This document shows positions 1 to 11,460 of a stretch of DNA of 64,000 nt, in pieces. The notes below the pieces were generated by a model. That model was not told the DNA's origin and did not search any database. It saw nothing but the letters and a program-made list of their open reading frames with translations. The position numbers were made by a program, and so were the translations under genes. Position 1 is the first letter of the stretch, and the number at the start of each line of letters is the position of its first letter. This DNA comes from Onthophagus taurus (lineage: Eukaryota > Arthropoda > Insecta > Coleoptera > Scarabaeidae), in contig NC_091975.1 of assembly GCF_036711975.1 (NCBI RefSeq), positions 4,714,501 through 4,778,500 on the forward strand, read 5' to 3'.

Positions 1-259
1 TACCGGCTTCAGGTCGGGCCATTGAACTACACCCTTCTAAGGTTTACCCACAGTAATTATCAATTTTAATTTTATAAGGTTATGATTAAAGTGAAAATTT
101 AAAAAAAAGTTCTAGGATTTAAGAAGAATATAGTTAAGGAATTGAACATTTGCTTTGTTCTAAAAGCCGATTAGGATTTTACAATCAGGAGTTTTCCACA
201 TAAAGAAGTTTGGTGTTGAACTGTCAGAGAGTGGTAAGAAGTGCAGTCACCCATGAATA

Positions 260-560
260 CAAAACGGATTTAAATGGTAGATACTGCTTGCAGAAGGTTA
301 TATACTGCTAACAGGAAACTTGATACTATTTACAGAAGATTGTTAATGGAAGACTAGACACTACTAATTAAACTGGATATTGCTTGCATTAGATAAGATA
401 CTGTTGGTGGACTATATACTGCGTGATAACGACGCCCACTGCTTGCAGAAGACTAGATATTGCTTGCGGAAAACTAGATTTTACTTGCAAAATATAAGAC
501 ATAGCTGGCAGAAGATAAGATACTGTTGGCGAAGGACTAGACACTCGTATAGCTGATGTT
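260..560 (+). repeat. Degenerate minisatellite, copy 1
   Basis: Words such as GATACTGCTTGCAGAAGA and CTAGATATTGCTTGC recur roughly every 20-40 bases with many substitutions. The same words make up the larger array at 38.3-39.0 kb, so the two loci share a repeat family. No reading frame is conserved along the array. Function is unknown; it is most simply satellite-type DNA. Confidence 0.7.
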
Positions 561-1407
561 TACGTAACGAGTATCTAATTAGTTAGTATCACCGGTTAAT
601 TATATGTTTTAATCCAAATTAGGGTTGATAATGAGCCAAGATTAACTACGTAATAATTTAAAAGGTGGTTTTTTTTGGAGGGAGAATTCTTTAAAATGAA
701 ACGAATTTAAATGTATCCTTGGAACATCATCAGTTTTACTCATCGTTAATTATCTTGGTGCTGTGTAAGTGAAAAAAACTCCCTCGTCGACGGAAAAACG
801 CGACGGGGTTGGAAAAAAACGAGAGAATAAAATGGTTCACATTTTTCATCGTATTGAATTCGGAATCTCGTCGAAATTCAAACACGAAACGAACCGGAAA
901 AAAAGACGAGTGTAAGCTTACGAATCATTGCTCCCAGATTTGTGCGACAAAAATGAATTGGGAAACAAATCGTGGGCGAAAATAAGGGAAAAAGCTCAAA
1001 ATGGTGATTAATGTTCTAATAATAAAATTTAAATAACAAAAATGTTGAATCTCTTTCGTTGAAAAATCTTTTTAAAGGCGGAAATTCCGGTCTGACAGGG
1101 CGTAAAATTGTGCCGAAATCGAAGCCCTATTAAAGCCCTCCCCTTGGGGAATTTCCCTCCTGATTTCAACCGACGGTCCCTCCGGATCAATTACGTCCTC
1201 GCTAATTGCGTGTTTCGTCCGTGTTAAGTAAATTTCAATTAGATGTCAACGCCTCGGTTGCTTGTAATTGTGTCGTCGTCCGAGAAAAGCAAATCGGAGG
1301 GATATTAGATGAGAAATTATCGATAATTTTTATTATCACATTAACTGCGGAACTTAAAAATTCGCATAATCCATTTTCTCCTTTAACCTTTCAATATTAT
1401 CAGTCTA

Positions 1408-1640
1408 CCTGGAACTAGAATTATTTTGTTTAGCCACATATCTCTAAAGACAGCTAAACCTGAATGATGTTAGTTCTAGGTCTAGTGTTAGTTCTAGTTT
1501 TACACTAGCACTATTACTATGTAGAACTAACACTACACCTAAAACTAGAATCATTTGGGTTTAGCCGTGCGTCTCTTAAGACGGCTAATGCCAAATGTTT
1601 CGAGTTCTAGAGTTAGTTCTAACTTTAATTATTTTTGAGC
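1408..1640. repeat. Dispersed palindromic repeat, copy A (two hairpin units)
   Basis: This copy has two tandem units. Each has arms made of CTAGAACTA/TAGTTCTAG-type words around a hairpin of the form TTTAGCCG-loop-CGGCTAA. The loop resembles CGTCTCTTAAGA. Between the units lie TAGTTCTAGTTTTACACTAG-like words. Other copies are at 6.9-7.3, 8.9-9.66, 17.4-17.8, 41.3-41.55, 55.0 and 62.45 kb. I see no coding capacity and do not recognise the family. Confidence 0.75.
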
Positions 1641-4384
1641 GCTGCGTGTGATTATGTAAGCGCTTATACTGGAAGGTTAAAAGAGTTTTACAGAGGACGG
1701 TTTAAATCTTGTCGAATTTAATTCCGAATGCGAGACTTTTAAAACTTGGGCATTCTGGCTCCATTTCGTGTGTGCATTATCCCAAGAGCGAGGTCGCTTT
1801 ATCGACAATCTGTCCATTTGCTTAATTCAACCCTTAAATTTCAAAGTCGTCTCGCCACTTATCTTGATAAAGACCATAATGAAATTTTTCTGTTTGTTGA
1901 ACTTCAAAGAAAATCGGATATTTTAAAAGAAAAATTCTTTCAAGTTTCGTTTTATATCAGTCCTATTTGGGTCAAAGCACCTCGGTCGGTCGTTGGGGAG
2001 TTTATTGCACGTGGAAAATCCTACTCAGGGATTGTCATTTAACGATAATCTTCAAGTCAGGTTAAAAAACATTTCAATAATAACCTTATTTTTCACCGAA
2101 AACATAAAGTTTCCAAGAATTTTAATAAACCTCGTGAGAATGTATCAAAGCTAAAGTAGCTCTTTGAACCACGCTTTGAACAACAAAAGGAACGTCAGTC
2201 CCGTTCCGAGAATGCCCTAAGGTCTAAGGCAATCCATCCCCTTTTCCCTTTAATTTCTCGTTAAAAATCAGACACGAAAAAGGGGATACAATTCTTAAAA
2301 AAGAAATAAAATCCTTGTTTTAATGATATATGCGAAGCGAAAAACAGGAAATGGGGTTACACTTAAAACAAAAGGTCAAATAAAGTTTCGGGGATGTTTT
2401 AAAAGTTTTCCGAGTGCTTAATCAATATCCCCCGGGAGGAGTCTTTTAGTTTTGGACAATTTAAACCTTTTAATTCTTTTTTGGACGATTTTTTTTCAAT
2501 TTAGTTTAAATTAGTTTATTAAATCAATAAAATTCGATCAAAAATTCTTCTCTGTACGTTGTCTATAATTATTGGCCCCATTTTCGTTTGCAAACAGTCG
2601 TTGAGGTAGGTCGGAAGCGTTCTCCAAGGCGGTAGAAGTTGTAGAACCCTGAGTAGTAGTACCGGCAATTACCTACTACTCCCTCCATCTAAACCCCTTT
2701 TCGACCCAGCACAACCATTTATTATTTACGGTTTGTCTTCAGTACGAAACAGAAAACGTGACCTGTTTTATAATCGAATTGATTTTCCATTTATCAATCA
2801 ATTTCGAAAGAAATTTGATTTTATCTATGTTTCTATCAAAAATGTCGCGAGGTGACATATTTAAGGTTTTAACACGATACTATGTGTTGTATTGCAAATT
2901 GGATTAATATTATGAGTGCACAAAGTTTGCAGAGATCCAAAATGTTGATAATGATGCTATGATTTTTTGGCACGATGTTTTGAATCCATGGCATAACAAA
3001 ACGTCTTGAATGAATTTCCGTATCTCAAGTTAGGACAAGGCATAACCCAGGAGTTACCAGTATTAGTTTTATTTCTATTTGGCCCTAAAATACAAGAAAA
3101 GAAATAATACAGGAATAAAAAGAATTCGCCCACACACAATAACAATTTAGTAGGAAACTAGGAAGTGGTGGCGCCCTCCATTGAATTGTTAATTCGTCCA
3201 TTCTGTCCGGTTTCCCCCGGATTTAATCAGCGTGCGTGCGCCCGGCCACAAAGGGGGAGGCGCGCACAATTCCGAAACGTTTGGAGGGATGGAACTACGA
3301 TTGCTGGAAACGTCAACGACAGTATATAGGTCACTAAAATTACACGGTAGACTGAAATATGCTGCGAATGACGAACGGCTATAGTAGTATATCGCTGTGC
3401 GTTTGTGGGACTGCACCCCTTCCTGGTTCCGAGCGTAATTGGGTCGAAGAAGTGAAACCCCGGTTTTGATATGATAATAGACTGGAATGTCCGTTGCGAT
3501 GAAATCTAACTTAATGGGACTTTGTGGAAATTATTTGATAACAATGTATAATTAAATCTTTTTATATAATTTTATTAAAATCCTTGAACTAAAAACGATT
3601 AAAAGGATTTTAAAAGGGGCCAAACTATTGAATCCAAGGACGAGGAAGAGCACAAGCTGCCACCGATAGCTTTTCCCCTCCAGTTAAAACATTGGCGTCC
3701 CCGACCGAATTGCGCAAATTTGAAAAATGTCTTTTCTCCACCGCCCCCATCCTTCCATCTAAGACACACAATGCGAACCCATTGAAACTAGGTGCTTGGT
3801 TGGTGATCGCAATCACATTTTTCTCTCTAGGGTGCCGCAAATTGACCGCGAGAAACCGGTTGATTTAGTACAAATGTCGAGGTCTTTTCCAAAATGAAAT
3901 ATCGCCACCTTTAACCTAAAATTTTAAAACTTTTTCTTTTTCCATTTCCTTTTTTGATGAGAAGATTTCTCGAGTTCATCTTAATTGTGATCGAATATCA
4001 CACATTCACGCGATTAATGAGAATCGGCCCCAAGAAATTTCTATCTTAGTGGAAATGTGAAAGGGGGGCCTTGTCGATTGTTCCCGTATTCATTATCGGA
4101 CCATTCCCGGACCGCCATCGCTGATAGAAACCCAATGGTTCGGCAAGTTCAAGGATTGTGAGGGGGTTGGAGATGGTGATGGCACTGATTAGAATCCTCC
4201 TTCGAGGACTCCGCGGTTTTCCCTCGTCAAAATGCAGAAATGAGAACGAACTTCCCATCCCCCCAGTTTCAAATTGAAGAGGCTTTTCAATTTTCCCAAC
4301 GGAAATCAGATCAATTTATAAGAAATAAAATTCCTTTGTGATTAATTTAATAACATAAATAACTTAATAATAATTTACTATTAA

Positions 4385-4535
4385 TCTCAAATTTTTTTGA
4401 GGTAACTTGCATTAATGTCTTAATGTGAGGTGAATGTAGGTAATAAAGTATCACAATTATAAATAAATTGTTTAAATTTTAATTCAAAAAATGATAATAT
4501 GTTGATTTTAATAAAATTAATATAAAAATAAATCA
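4385..4535. repeat. Left direct repeat flanking the C1orf50-like gene
   Basis: About 130-150 bases here are nearly identical, in the same orientation, to 5340-5515 on the other side of the intronless gene. Shared landmarks include GTGAATGTAGGTAA, AAAGTATCACAATTATAAAT and TTGATTTTAAT. The right copy carries an extra block of about 35 bases. A second, shorter direct duplication (ATCAGATCAATTTATAAG) lies at about 4306 and 4532. Confidence 0.85.
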
Positions 4536-4595
4536 GATCAATTTATAAGAAATAAAATCCTTTTGTGATTAATTTAATAATCTATTTAATCATTT

Positions 4596-5123
4596 TTATT
4601 CTATTTGCATCAACATTTTATCCGTTCCATAAATTCTTAACATTTTTAAAAGTCCATCTTTATTATTAATCTCGTTTATCGGAGTATAAGTTCGATCAAA
4701 TTCAAATCGAAAACTATCTACGTATTCATGGGGGCAACTTACCCATTCCTCAGGCGATAACATTCCAAAATATAACAATCCGGATGGCTTTTTATATAAA
4801 TGATAAATGTGACCAGGTTGTTTAACAAAATTACAAGCGACTTGGTTCAACTCATGATTTCTTTTCGTTTCTTCGATTATTTCTTGTGCCTGTGTGGCTA
4901 AAGCTTGCATCTGTTGCGCGACGACTCTTAATTTATTACAGGCGTTGGTTTGTACGAAAGTTTCGCAATTTTCAAGTTGATTCGTTAAAGCTTCTAGATC
5001 ACCTGGTGTTGATTTCCTGTGATTAATTGGGTTTAACCTGATGTTATTTACAATGTCGTTTGATTCCACCAAATTCGGCTTTTTATTTGAAGACATTTCA
5101 ATGAAGTGTAAGGGCCTCTTCAT
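4596..5123 (-). CDS. C1orf50: C1orf50 homologue (DUF2452 family protein)
   Basis: A single-exon minus-strand frame of 175 codons ends at 4596. The C-terminal half carries the hallmark run of the C1orf50/DUF2452 family: VACNFVKQPGHIYHLY, then LYFGMLSPEEW and a CPHEYVDSFRFE-like segment. The N-terminal half is hydrophilic, with a helical stretch around residues 55-95 (QQMQALATQAQEIIEE) that could form a coiled coil. No signal peptide or membrane segment is visible. The first Met (5123) or Met-10 (SSNKKPN follows) could be the start. The biochemical role of this family is not established. The gene is intronless and sits between near-identical direct repeats, unlike the intron-rich genes around it, so a retrocopy or duplicated segment is possible. 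The frame is intact, so it is probably functional. Confidence 0.9.
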   Translation of the reverse strand: MKRPLHFIEMSSNKKPNLVESNDIVNNIRLNPINHRKSTPGDLEALTNQLENCETFVQTNACNKLRVVAQQMQALATQAQEIIEETKRNHELNQVACNFVKQPGHIYHLYKKPSGLLYFGMLSPEEWVSCPHEYVDSFRFEFDRTYTPINEINNKDGLLKMLRIYGTDKMLMQIE

Positions 5124-5339
5124 GAATTAGCTTAAAGATTAAATAAAAATATGTTAGAGGTTATAGGTTAATGACAACATAACCTTACTTTTATGTTATC
5201 GATTAAAATTATTGATCTAATTAAATAAGATGATTTAAGTTATTTAATACATAAAATTAAATGAAAAATTAATAGTAAATACCTGAATTATTTTTATTTT
5301 ACATTAAAATTAAAAGTTTTTATTAGACTTTAAAAAACT

Positions 5340-5515
5340 TTTGAGGTTAAATTGTATTAATGTCATAATGTGATGTGAATGTAGGTAACAAAGTATCACA
5401 ATTATAAATAAATTGTTTAAATTTTAATTCAAAAAATGATATGTATAACTGGAATTAAATATTCCAATTTACATAGTCTTTTTGTTGATTTTAATGAAAT
5501 TAATATAAAAATAAG
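5340..5515. repeat. Right direct repeat flanking the C1orf50-like gene
   Basis: This is the partner of 4385-4535, in the same orientation. Compared with the left copy it has an insertion of about 35 bases after AAAAAATGATA. It lies upstream (5') of the C1orf50-like gene, which is on the minus strand. Confidence 0.85.
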
Positions 5516-7863
5516 TTTATATAAATACATGTTAAAACTAAGAGCCATCTATACGTATATTACGTAAATAAAAAAGATCTCTACTTTTTCTAAATTTTTA
5601 ATTTTAAATAATTAATTATTATTTATTTGTTATTATTTAATTTGTTTCAGCTTGGGTTTTGGGTTGGTGGATGTGTAAAACCGTTCCTTACATACAGGGT
5701 GTTTCTGTAGCCGCCTCTGTATACAGTTTGATAGCTGTTTCTTTAGACAGGTAAGAGAAAAAAAATCGATCAAAAAAAAATAGGTTATGTTCGTAATAAA
5801 ACGCGTTCTAGTTGAAAACAATAAAAAATAATAAAAAAATAACCAGTCGCGCGCCGTAAAATAACATAACGTTGGCTCCGGGTTTTGCGTCCGTGAAAAA
5901 TGTTCAATTTCATTCGGTCGTAGCAGGGGCCCCGGTGTGTGCGTAAATCATCGCGGTCGTAATTCTTGCCCGCCCCTTTTGTACGTTTCAGCACACACGC
6001 CACAATGTCACATGACAAACCGTACACAATGTACTACATCCAGAGTAATAATACAAAGGGGGCAACTAAATTGAATTGAAAAAAATTGAAGTTTTAATAA
6101 GCTGAAGAAAATAAGTTGAAATTATTGATCTTTTCAAGTTTTCCACAGGGTTTTGTAATATTTGCAAGTATAAGTTTGTTTCTTATCGTCTATTTTGCGT
6201 TTCCTACTGTGTTGACTTCGCATTCATTTGAATTTTGAGTTGCTTAAACTTACCATCCAGATGGAATTTTAAATTAATGTTTAAGAAAGTTGATTTTTTC
6301 CCCATCAAAATGCAGCTTTAAGCTGTCACGTAGCTTATAAAGCGTTTTAAACTCAAATTACAAAGTCCCTTAGTAAACCTAACAAAGGGACAGTAGTGGC
6401 AAAGTGGGGTTGGGTTTGCTTAGTAGTTTCTAAACTTTATGACTTTGGTAACCCGCTACTAATTACTGAGGATGAGTTAGAAATTAACTGGTAAAACGGA
6501 AAAACCGAGAGAGGCGGAAAAATGGAAAATAAAATTGTTTGTTGGGTTTCGAAAAGAGTTTGCACAACGTTCGTAATTGGACAGTGGGCAGCCTGTCTGA
6601 CAATGAGACTGTTAAACGGTCAGAATGGGACACACAGGACATCCAAAGGAAAATCGATAGTCCGATACCGAGAGAGCAAATTCATTTCCAATTACACGGA
6701 AATCGAATATCTCTGGACGGTTTCTCTCTTCAAATTGCTTCAATCGTCTCGAAATTGACTGCTTCGCTGGTCTCCTAGTTGTTTTAATTTTATCAACTCG
6801 TATTTTCATGAAACAAAACTACCACGATTTTATTATCGGAAAGTTTTGATAACACATCAAATTAACAAATTTTAATTTCGTGAAAAATATCTCACTAATG
6901 AATAGTAAATCCAATAGTTTCTAGTTCTAATGTTAGTTGTAGTGACACTGCAAGTGTAAAACTAGAACTAAAATGTAGTGTGTCGTTTCTTATTTTTTCT
7001 GCTCTTATTATTAATATATCGGCGGAGGAAAACACGGTTTAAGATATAGAAAAGACCAAGCTTTCCAACCGTGTGCTTAGTTTTTCGCTATTTTTCTAGA
7101 TAACGAAGATATGCGCCCTTAGGTTCTAGAATATTAGACCTAGAACTAGAATCATTCGGGTTTAGCCGTCTTGAGAGACGTGCGGCTAAATCCGAACGTT
7201 TCTAGGTCTAGTGTTTGTTGTAGTTTTGCACTAGCACTACCACTAGAACTACCACAAGACCTAGAACTAGAATCATTCGGGTTTAGCCGTGCGTCTGTTA
7301 AGACGGAGACTCAGAGTTATCATAAGGACGTTACCTTTTCCAAGCAAAACTATCCAATGCCTGTATTATTAAGCTATGTTGCATTTTATGTTTGATAGTG
7401 CAAGTGCATTCTATGGTTACTGCATTCATATTCTGTTAGTGTATTAAGTTAATAAATAATAATGTTGTAAAACATTAATGAAATGAAACAACATTCTGAC
7501 ATTTTTATGTTTTAAATAAGTTAAATAATAATTCATATTCGTTACGAAAATGACTAGGGATTTGACATACCCCGTTACGTGCCGAGCAATTAAAAGCGGT
7601 GGAGGTTTGCGTTTGGGAGCACCAGGCGGCCGCCTCTCTCGTTGTTATTTCAATTACAGATACTTGTTTGTGCCCCCCTTGTTATTACAAAGTTAAAGTT
7701 TTGGATGGAAGCCAAAAGGCGGCCGCTCCATGTTAGGGGGGCGGCAACGCGCCGCGAATATCATTAAAACGTAACGTGGTGCACGTGGGGCTTCTACTAC
7801 GACACCCCCTTAACCTTTCAACAATACCATTTTTTTTATTAAATTTTTTATTTTCTATTTTAG
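5516..7863. other. Non-coding, probably intron or upstream region of the GPCR
   Basis: No supported coding sequence. It contains a short ACAGGGTGTTTCTG word near 5693, which resembles a transposon terminus but has no visible partner. It also holds palindromic repeat copy B (6915-7310). A moderately GC-rich block at 7560-7800 lies just upstream of the GPCR exon; it could be conserved intronic sequence. Overlapping ORFs at 6522-6809 on both strands show no domain signal. Confidence 0.5.
6915..7310. repeat. Dispersed palindromic repeat, copy B
   Basis: A degenerate CTAGTTCTAATGTTAG start at about 6920 is followed, after unrelated sequence, by two hairpin units at about 7125-7310. In the first unit the loop reads GTCTTGAGAGACGTGC, the reverse complement of the loop in the second unit and in most other copies (GCACGTCTCTCAAGAC form). 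Both units keep the CATTCGGGTTTAGCCG stem word. No coding capacity. Confidence 0.75.
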
Positions 7864-10800
7864 ATTTTTAGCTATTTGGTGGCCGTTGAAATGTCAAATA
7901 ACGAAACGTCGAGCTCGTTTGATGATAATGTTTATTTGGTTCATCGCATTAACAACTACGATCCCTTGGGCCATCTTTTTCGATTTGGTGGTGATTTTCA
8001 GCGATGCACCCGATGTCCAACTCTGTATCGAAGTGTGGCCGAACCCCCGGAACGGGGCCATGTACTTTTTGATCGCAAACATGGTTTTTTGTTACATCCT
8101 GCCGATGATTTTAATCACCATGTGCTACGTGCTCATTTGGATTAAGGTAATTTTTAATTCTTTTTTCGTAAAATTGAGATGAAACAAAAACATTTTAAGC
8201 CGAAATAAGACGTAAACTTTAATATGAAAGTTTCATATCGGTTTGATCGCGTGGTTACAGTTATTGAACGTTTCTATATAAAATCGGTGAGTTATATGGC
8301 GAACCTTCCGAAGAGTTTCGGGAGGGCAGCGAGGGTCGATCTTGATCCGTTTTAGATCGGCTATAAATTTAATCTGTTCCTTGAGTAGAGTTTCCGAAAG
8401 CATGCCTTGCATATTGCCAAAAACGAATACCACGAAGATGGGTAACGAGTTTCCTTCCGTCGCGTTATTGATACCGGATGACACGAAATTTTTATCTAAC
8501 ATTTTATATGGCGTGAGTCATAAAAAATTGATTTCAAAAATTTACTTGAAATTTATTTCGTCGTGTTAATTTTAGATCAAGGTAAATAAAGTTGTCCTCG
8601 GGCTGTTAATTTAACGCCCACGGTTTAAATTGATTTTTAAAACGTCCCAACATAAATAGTCCACCGAACGGCTGCGATGGCTAATGGAAAAAAGGTACGC
8701 CGCAATACGCAGTAAATATCACCGAGATAACGGGAACCACCCCGCGAACCATTTAATTATTTATTTATCCCATAAAACCCAACACGATCCACTCCACCAT
8801 TTTAAATTTACAAATTTAACGCAACATCACCAATTTGGAATTAAATTTTATAATCAAAATCGAGAAAATTAACTTTACATTACATTACACAAAAGATGTA
8901 TCCATATAACTTAAAACTAGAGCTAACACTAGTTCTAGGTTTAGTGTTAGGAAATACAGAACAATAAAAACAAGTGCAATCTACTATCAAATATGGATCA
9001 GAAACTTGAAAGATGTTGGAATAGCACAAATCGAAAATAATAGCAGCAAAGATGAAGTACCTACGCAAGATATTGGGAAAAACCAGAAGAGATAGGGTAC
9101 GGAACTAAAACATCATAGAAGAACTAAGCTTAAACCCCCGGTACAAGAAGTATAGGGGAAACAACTAAGTTGGTATGGTCATCTGGTTCGAATGAAAGAA
9201 GATAAGTAAGATAATGTTCAACATGAAGCCAGAGAGAAAGAGAAAGCGTGGTAGACCAAGAGCCCAATGGGAGAGAGAAATTAAGATGATGGTTGAAAGA
9301 AGAGGGAAGAAACTCGCCGAAGTACGGACTATGACCAGAGATAGGAAGATGTATAAAAGATGGATCCAAAACCCAACACTGTAAGGTATAAGTGGGGGGC
9401 AAGAGAAAGCAGAAGAAGAAAAATATACAACAATCTAACACTCAATAATTACTAAAACTAGAGCTAACACTATCACTAGAACTAACACTAGACCTAGAAC
9501 TAGAGACATTCGGGTTTAGCCACACGTCTCTAAAGACGGCTAAACCCAAATGTTACTAGTTCTAGGTATAGTGTCAGTTCTAGTTTTACACTTGCACTGT
9601 CACTAGAACTTGAGCTAACACTATCACTAGAATTAGAGATATTCGGGTTTAGCCGAATTGCTGAAAAGTTAATAAAGCAACGCATAAAGATAATGTTCCT
9701 TTACTACTTTTCTGCTACTAGAAAAGAGTTCCAATTAACGTTCAAGGCAAATCTAAAAAAAAAAATTGAAAAAAAAAGAAATCCTTAATATCGTTCCGTT
9801 TCGCTTTGTTGCGCTGGAGAGAAAAAAGGGGCACACGGTAATAGAATTCCAACCGTGGTCTTTTTTCGTTTTGTTTTCTTTATTTCTTTATTTTTTTCTT
9901 CTTTTAATCTTCATCTTTTTTTTAGCCCAACCTTAAAGAAAAAAAAGAAATCAAATCCATGAAATATCCCCTTATTTAGCGAAGCGTATCCAACCGGAAA
10001 ATGATCATCTCATCCGGGACGTCTGTGTGTTACACAGTTTACCCTTCGCAAAGTTACGTTTACTTTGCACATTTTCTCGTCGTCGTCGTCGAGCGACAAT
10101 ATTGACCTAGTAACGGTCTCTTAATTTAAGTTTATAGTCGCGCCCCGTTTATCTAACGTCAAAGAGGAGAAGAAGAGGCAAAAGTACGACAAAAAAAACA
10201 TCTACGTAGGCGCAATTTGTGTCCGGCGCACACATTGCCCCTTCACGTGAAGGATTGAATTTACGACCTCGGAACGTTACCGAATCGACCGTTTAAAGGT
10301 CAAAGGTTAATGAAGGAGGGAACAAAACGTCCACAACAAAATCATCCCTAACAAATTTTTACTAAAACGTTCAATATCGTTAGTTGTATGTTTCAAAAAT
10401 ATTGTCATCAAGACATGCTTTGGGAGTGCATCAATTTCTTGTTGGGCCAATAAAATCAATATACAGAGTGTGGCAGAAATAACTCACATATTTTAAAAGG
10501 AGAATAAAATGACAATATTTGAAGCCGTACTTCATTATTTTTCTTTTTCCCAGATCTTTGTCTATGTGTGCTTTGTCTACGTTCACCTCCAAACCTGTAA
10601 TGATTAAAAATCTTTTTTTATTTTATTAGGTTTGGAAACGTAACATTCCAACGGATACCAAAGATGCTCAAATGGAACGTATGCAACAAAAATCGAAAGT
10701 AAAAGTGGTAAAAATGTTAGTAGCCGTCGTAATTTTATTCGTTTTGTCCTGGTTGCCGCTCTACGTGATTTTTGCCCGTATAAAATTGGGTGGCGAAATC

Positions 10801-11109
10801 GAATCGTGGGAAGAGGAAATTCTCCCGATCGCAACGCCGATAGCACAATGGTTAGGGGCTTCAAATTCTTGCATCAATCCGATTCTGTACGCTTTTTTCA
10901 ATAAAAAATTCCGTCGAGGTTTCTTGGGCATCATTAAGTCGAGAAAATGTTGCGGTCGTTTACGTTATTATGAAACGGTCGCGTTAATGTCATCGTCGAC
11001 TTCTATGCGAAAATCTTCGCATTTTTACAATAATAATTCTAGTAAAAAATTGCAACCTCAGAATCAAGAGAACGCCGTTGCTTATATTTATAATAATACC
11101 GGGGTTTAG
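7864..11109 (+). CDS. TrissinR: Neuropeptide GPCR, probable trissin receptor (3' exons)
   Basis: Two exons are seen: 7864-8146 and 10630-11109, joined in phase 0 with canonical splice sites. The first starts one base into a codon and reads FLAIWWPLK, the end of the DRY region after TM3. TM4, a Cys-bearing second extracellular loop (VQLCIEVW) and TM5 follow. The second exon has the third intracellular loop ([18 protein letters not shown]), TM6 with [12 protein letters not shown]7 with [13 protein letters not shown], a CCGRLRYYE segment and a Ser/Asn-rich tail. These features fit class A rhodopsin-like peptide receptors, and the TM6-TM7 and tail words best match insect trissin receptors. A related neuropeptide receptor is the alternative. 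Upstream exons are not visible, so the gene is partial here. The 2.5 kb intron contains repeats and a LINE fragment. Confidence 0.85.
8890..9660. repeat. Dispersed palindromic repeat, copy C, split by a LINE scrap
   Basis: Repeat words (ACTAGAGCTAACACTAG, TTCTAGGTTTAGTGTTAG) stop near 8950 and resume near 9450. Between them lies the LINE remnant at 8960-9430. The right part contains a full hairpin unit: CATTCGGGTTTAGCC, a loop with ACGTCTCTAAAGA, then GGCTAAACCCAAATG. The layout suggests the LINE inserted into an older repeat copy, or that the two moved together. Confidence 0.7.
8960..9430 (+). mobile_element. 3' fragment of an RTE-like LINE (decayed)
   Basis: With frameshifts and stops, the plus strand encodes the C-terminal end typical of insect endonuclease/reverse-transcriptase LINEs. 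It reads [18 protein letters not shown]-like, then a WYGHL-type segment, then [15 protein letters not shown] and a DRKMYKRW end. A short purine-rich tail follows. No intact ORF remains, so this is a dead fragment inside the GPCR intron. Confidence 0.75.
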
Positions 11110-11460
11110 AGAGTTTGGAAACAAATTATTGGTGTTAAAATAATAATCGAAGTGGATCAAAGAAATATTACACAAAAAAAATAAATAAGTTGGTTTTTTG
11201 GAAGGATTTGTGGTTTGATGGATTTTAAAGCGTCGAGGTTTTAAGAAAAGGATATTGTTGATGAAAATGATCCAAAACGTGTCTTAAAAAAATGATATTA
11301 ATATTTAACGAAGGCAGAAAAAGGAAAATAATTAGAATAATTATAAAAGACGGTAAAGTGTCTTTTTAAACTGTACGCTTATTAATAGATTTATATTAAG
11401 CTTAATTTATTATTTTCTTTAAAGCTTTAATAAAGCACATTTTTTAGATTAATCACTTAA
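11110..11460 (+). other. GPCR 3' UTR and polyadenylation signals
   Basis: AT-rich sequence follows the GPCR stop codon. AATAAA words occur, for example at 11429-11434 within CTTTAATAAAGCAC. Any of these could direct cleavage; transcript data are needed to choose one. Confidence 0.5.

Larger units (their letters stand above)
1..4384. other. Non-coding region with a minisatellite and one palindromic-repeat copy
   Basis: No open frame here looks like a conserved protein; the short ORFs lack recognisable domains and overlap on both strands. The stretch contains a degenerate minisatellite (about 260-560) and a copy of the dispersed palindromic repeat (about 1408-1640), both listed separately. About 3170-4260 is less AT-rich and more complex than its surroundings, so a promoter or conserved non-coding block is possible. 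The GPCR at 7.9 kb must have upstream exons encoding its N-terminus and TM1-TM3. I looked for them here on the plus strand and did not find them, so they probably lie outside the window. Confidence 0.5.

Noticed and set aside
1746-2042. 98-codon plus-strand ORF
   Set aside because: It begins at a non-ATG codon, shows no family signal and is not supported by splice sites or neighbours.
3189-4258. Several minus-strand ORFs of 70-75 codons
   Set aside because: Less AT-rich sequence gives longer chance frames; none shows a domain, signal peptide or conserved word.
5690-5720. ACAGGGTGTTTCTG as a transposon end
   Set aside because: No inverted partner or target duplication was found nearby.
7876-8145. 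Alternative frame over the GPCR exon (89 codons)
   Set aside because: It is a shadow of the TM4-TM5 exon, whose frame has clear membrane helices and matches GPCR conservation.
8233-8569. ORFs on both strands after the GPCR TM5 exon
   Set aside because: They lie in the intron, overlap each other and carry no recognised domain.
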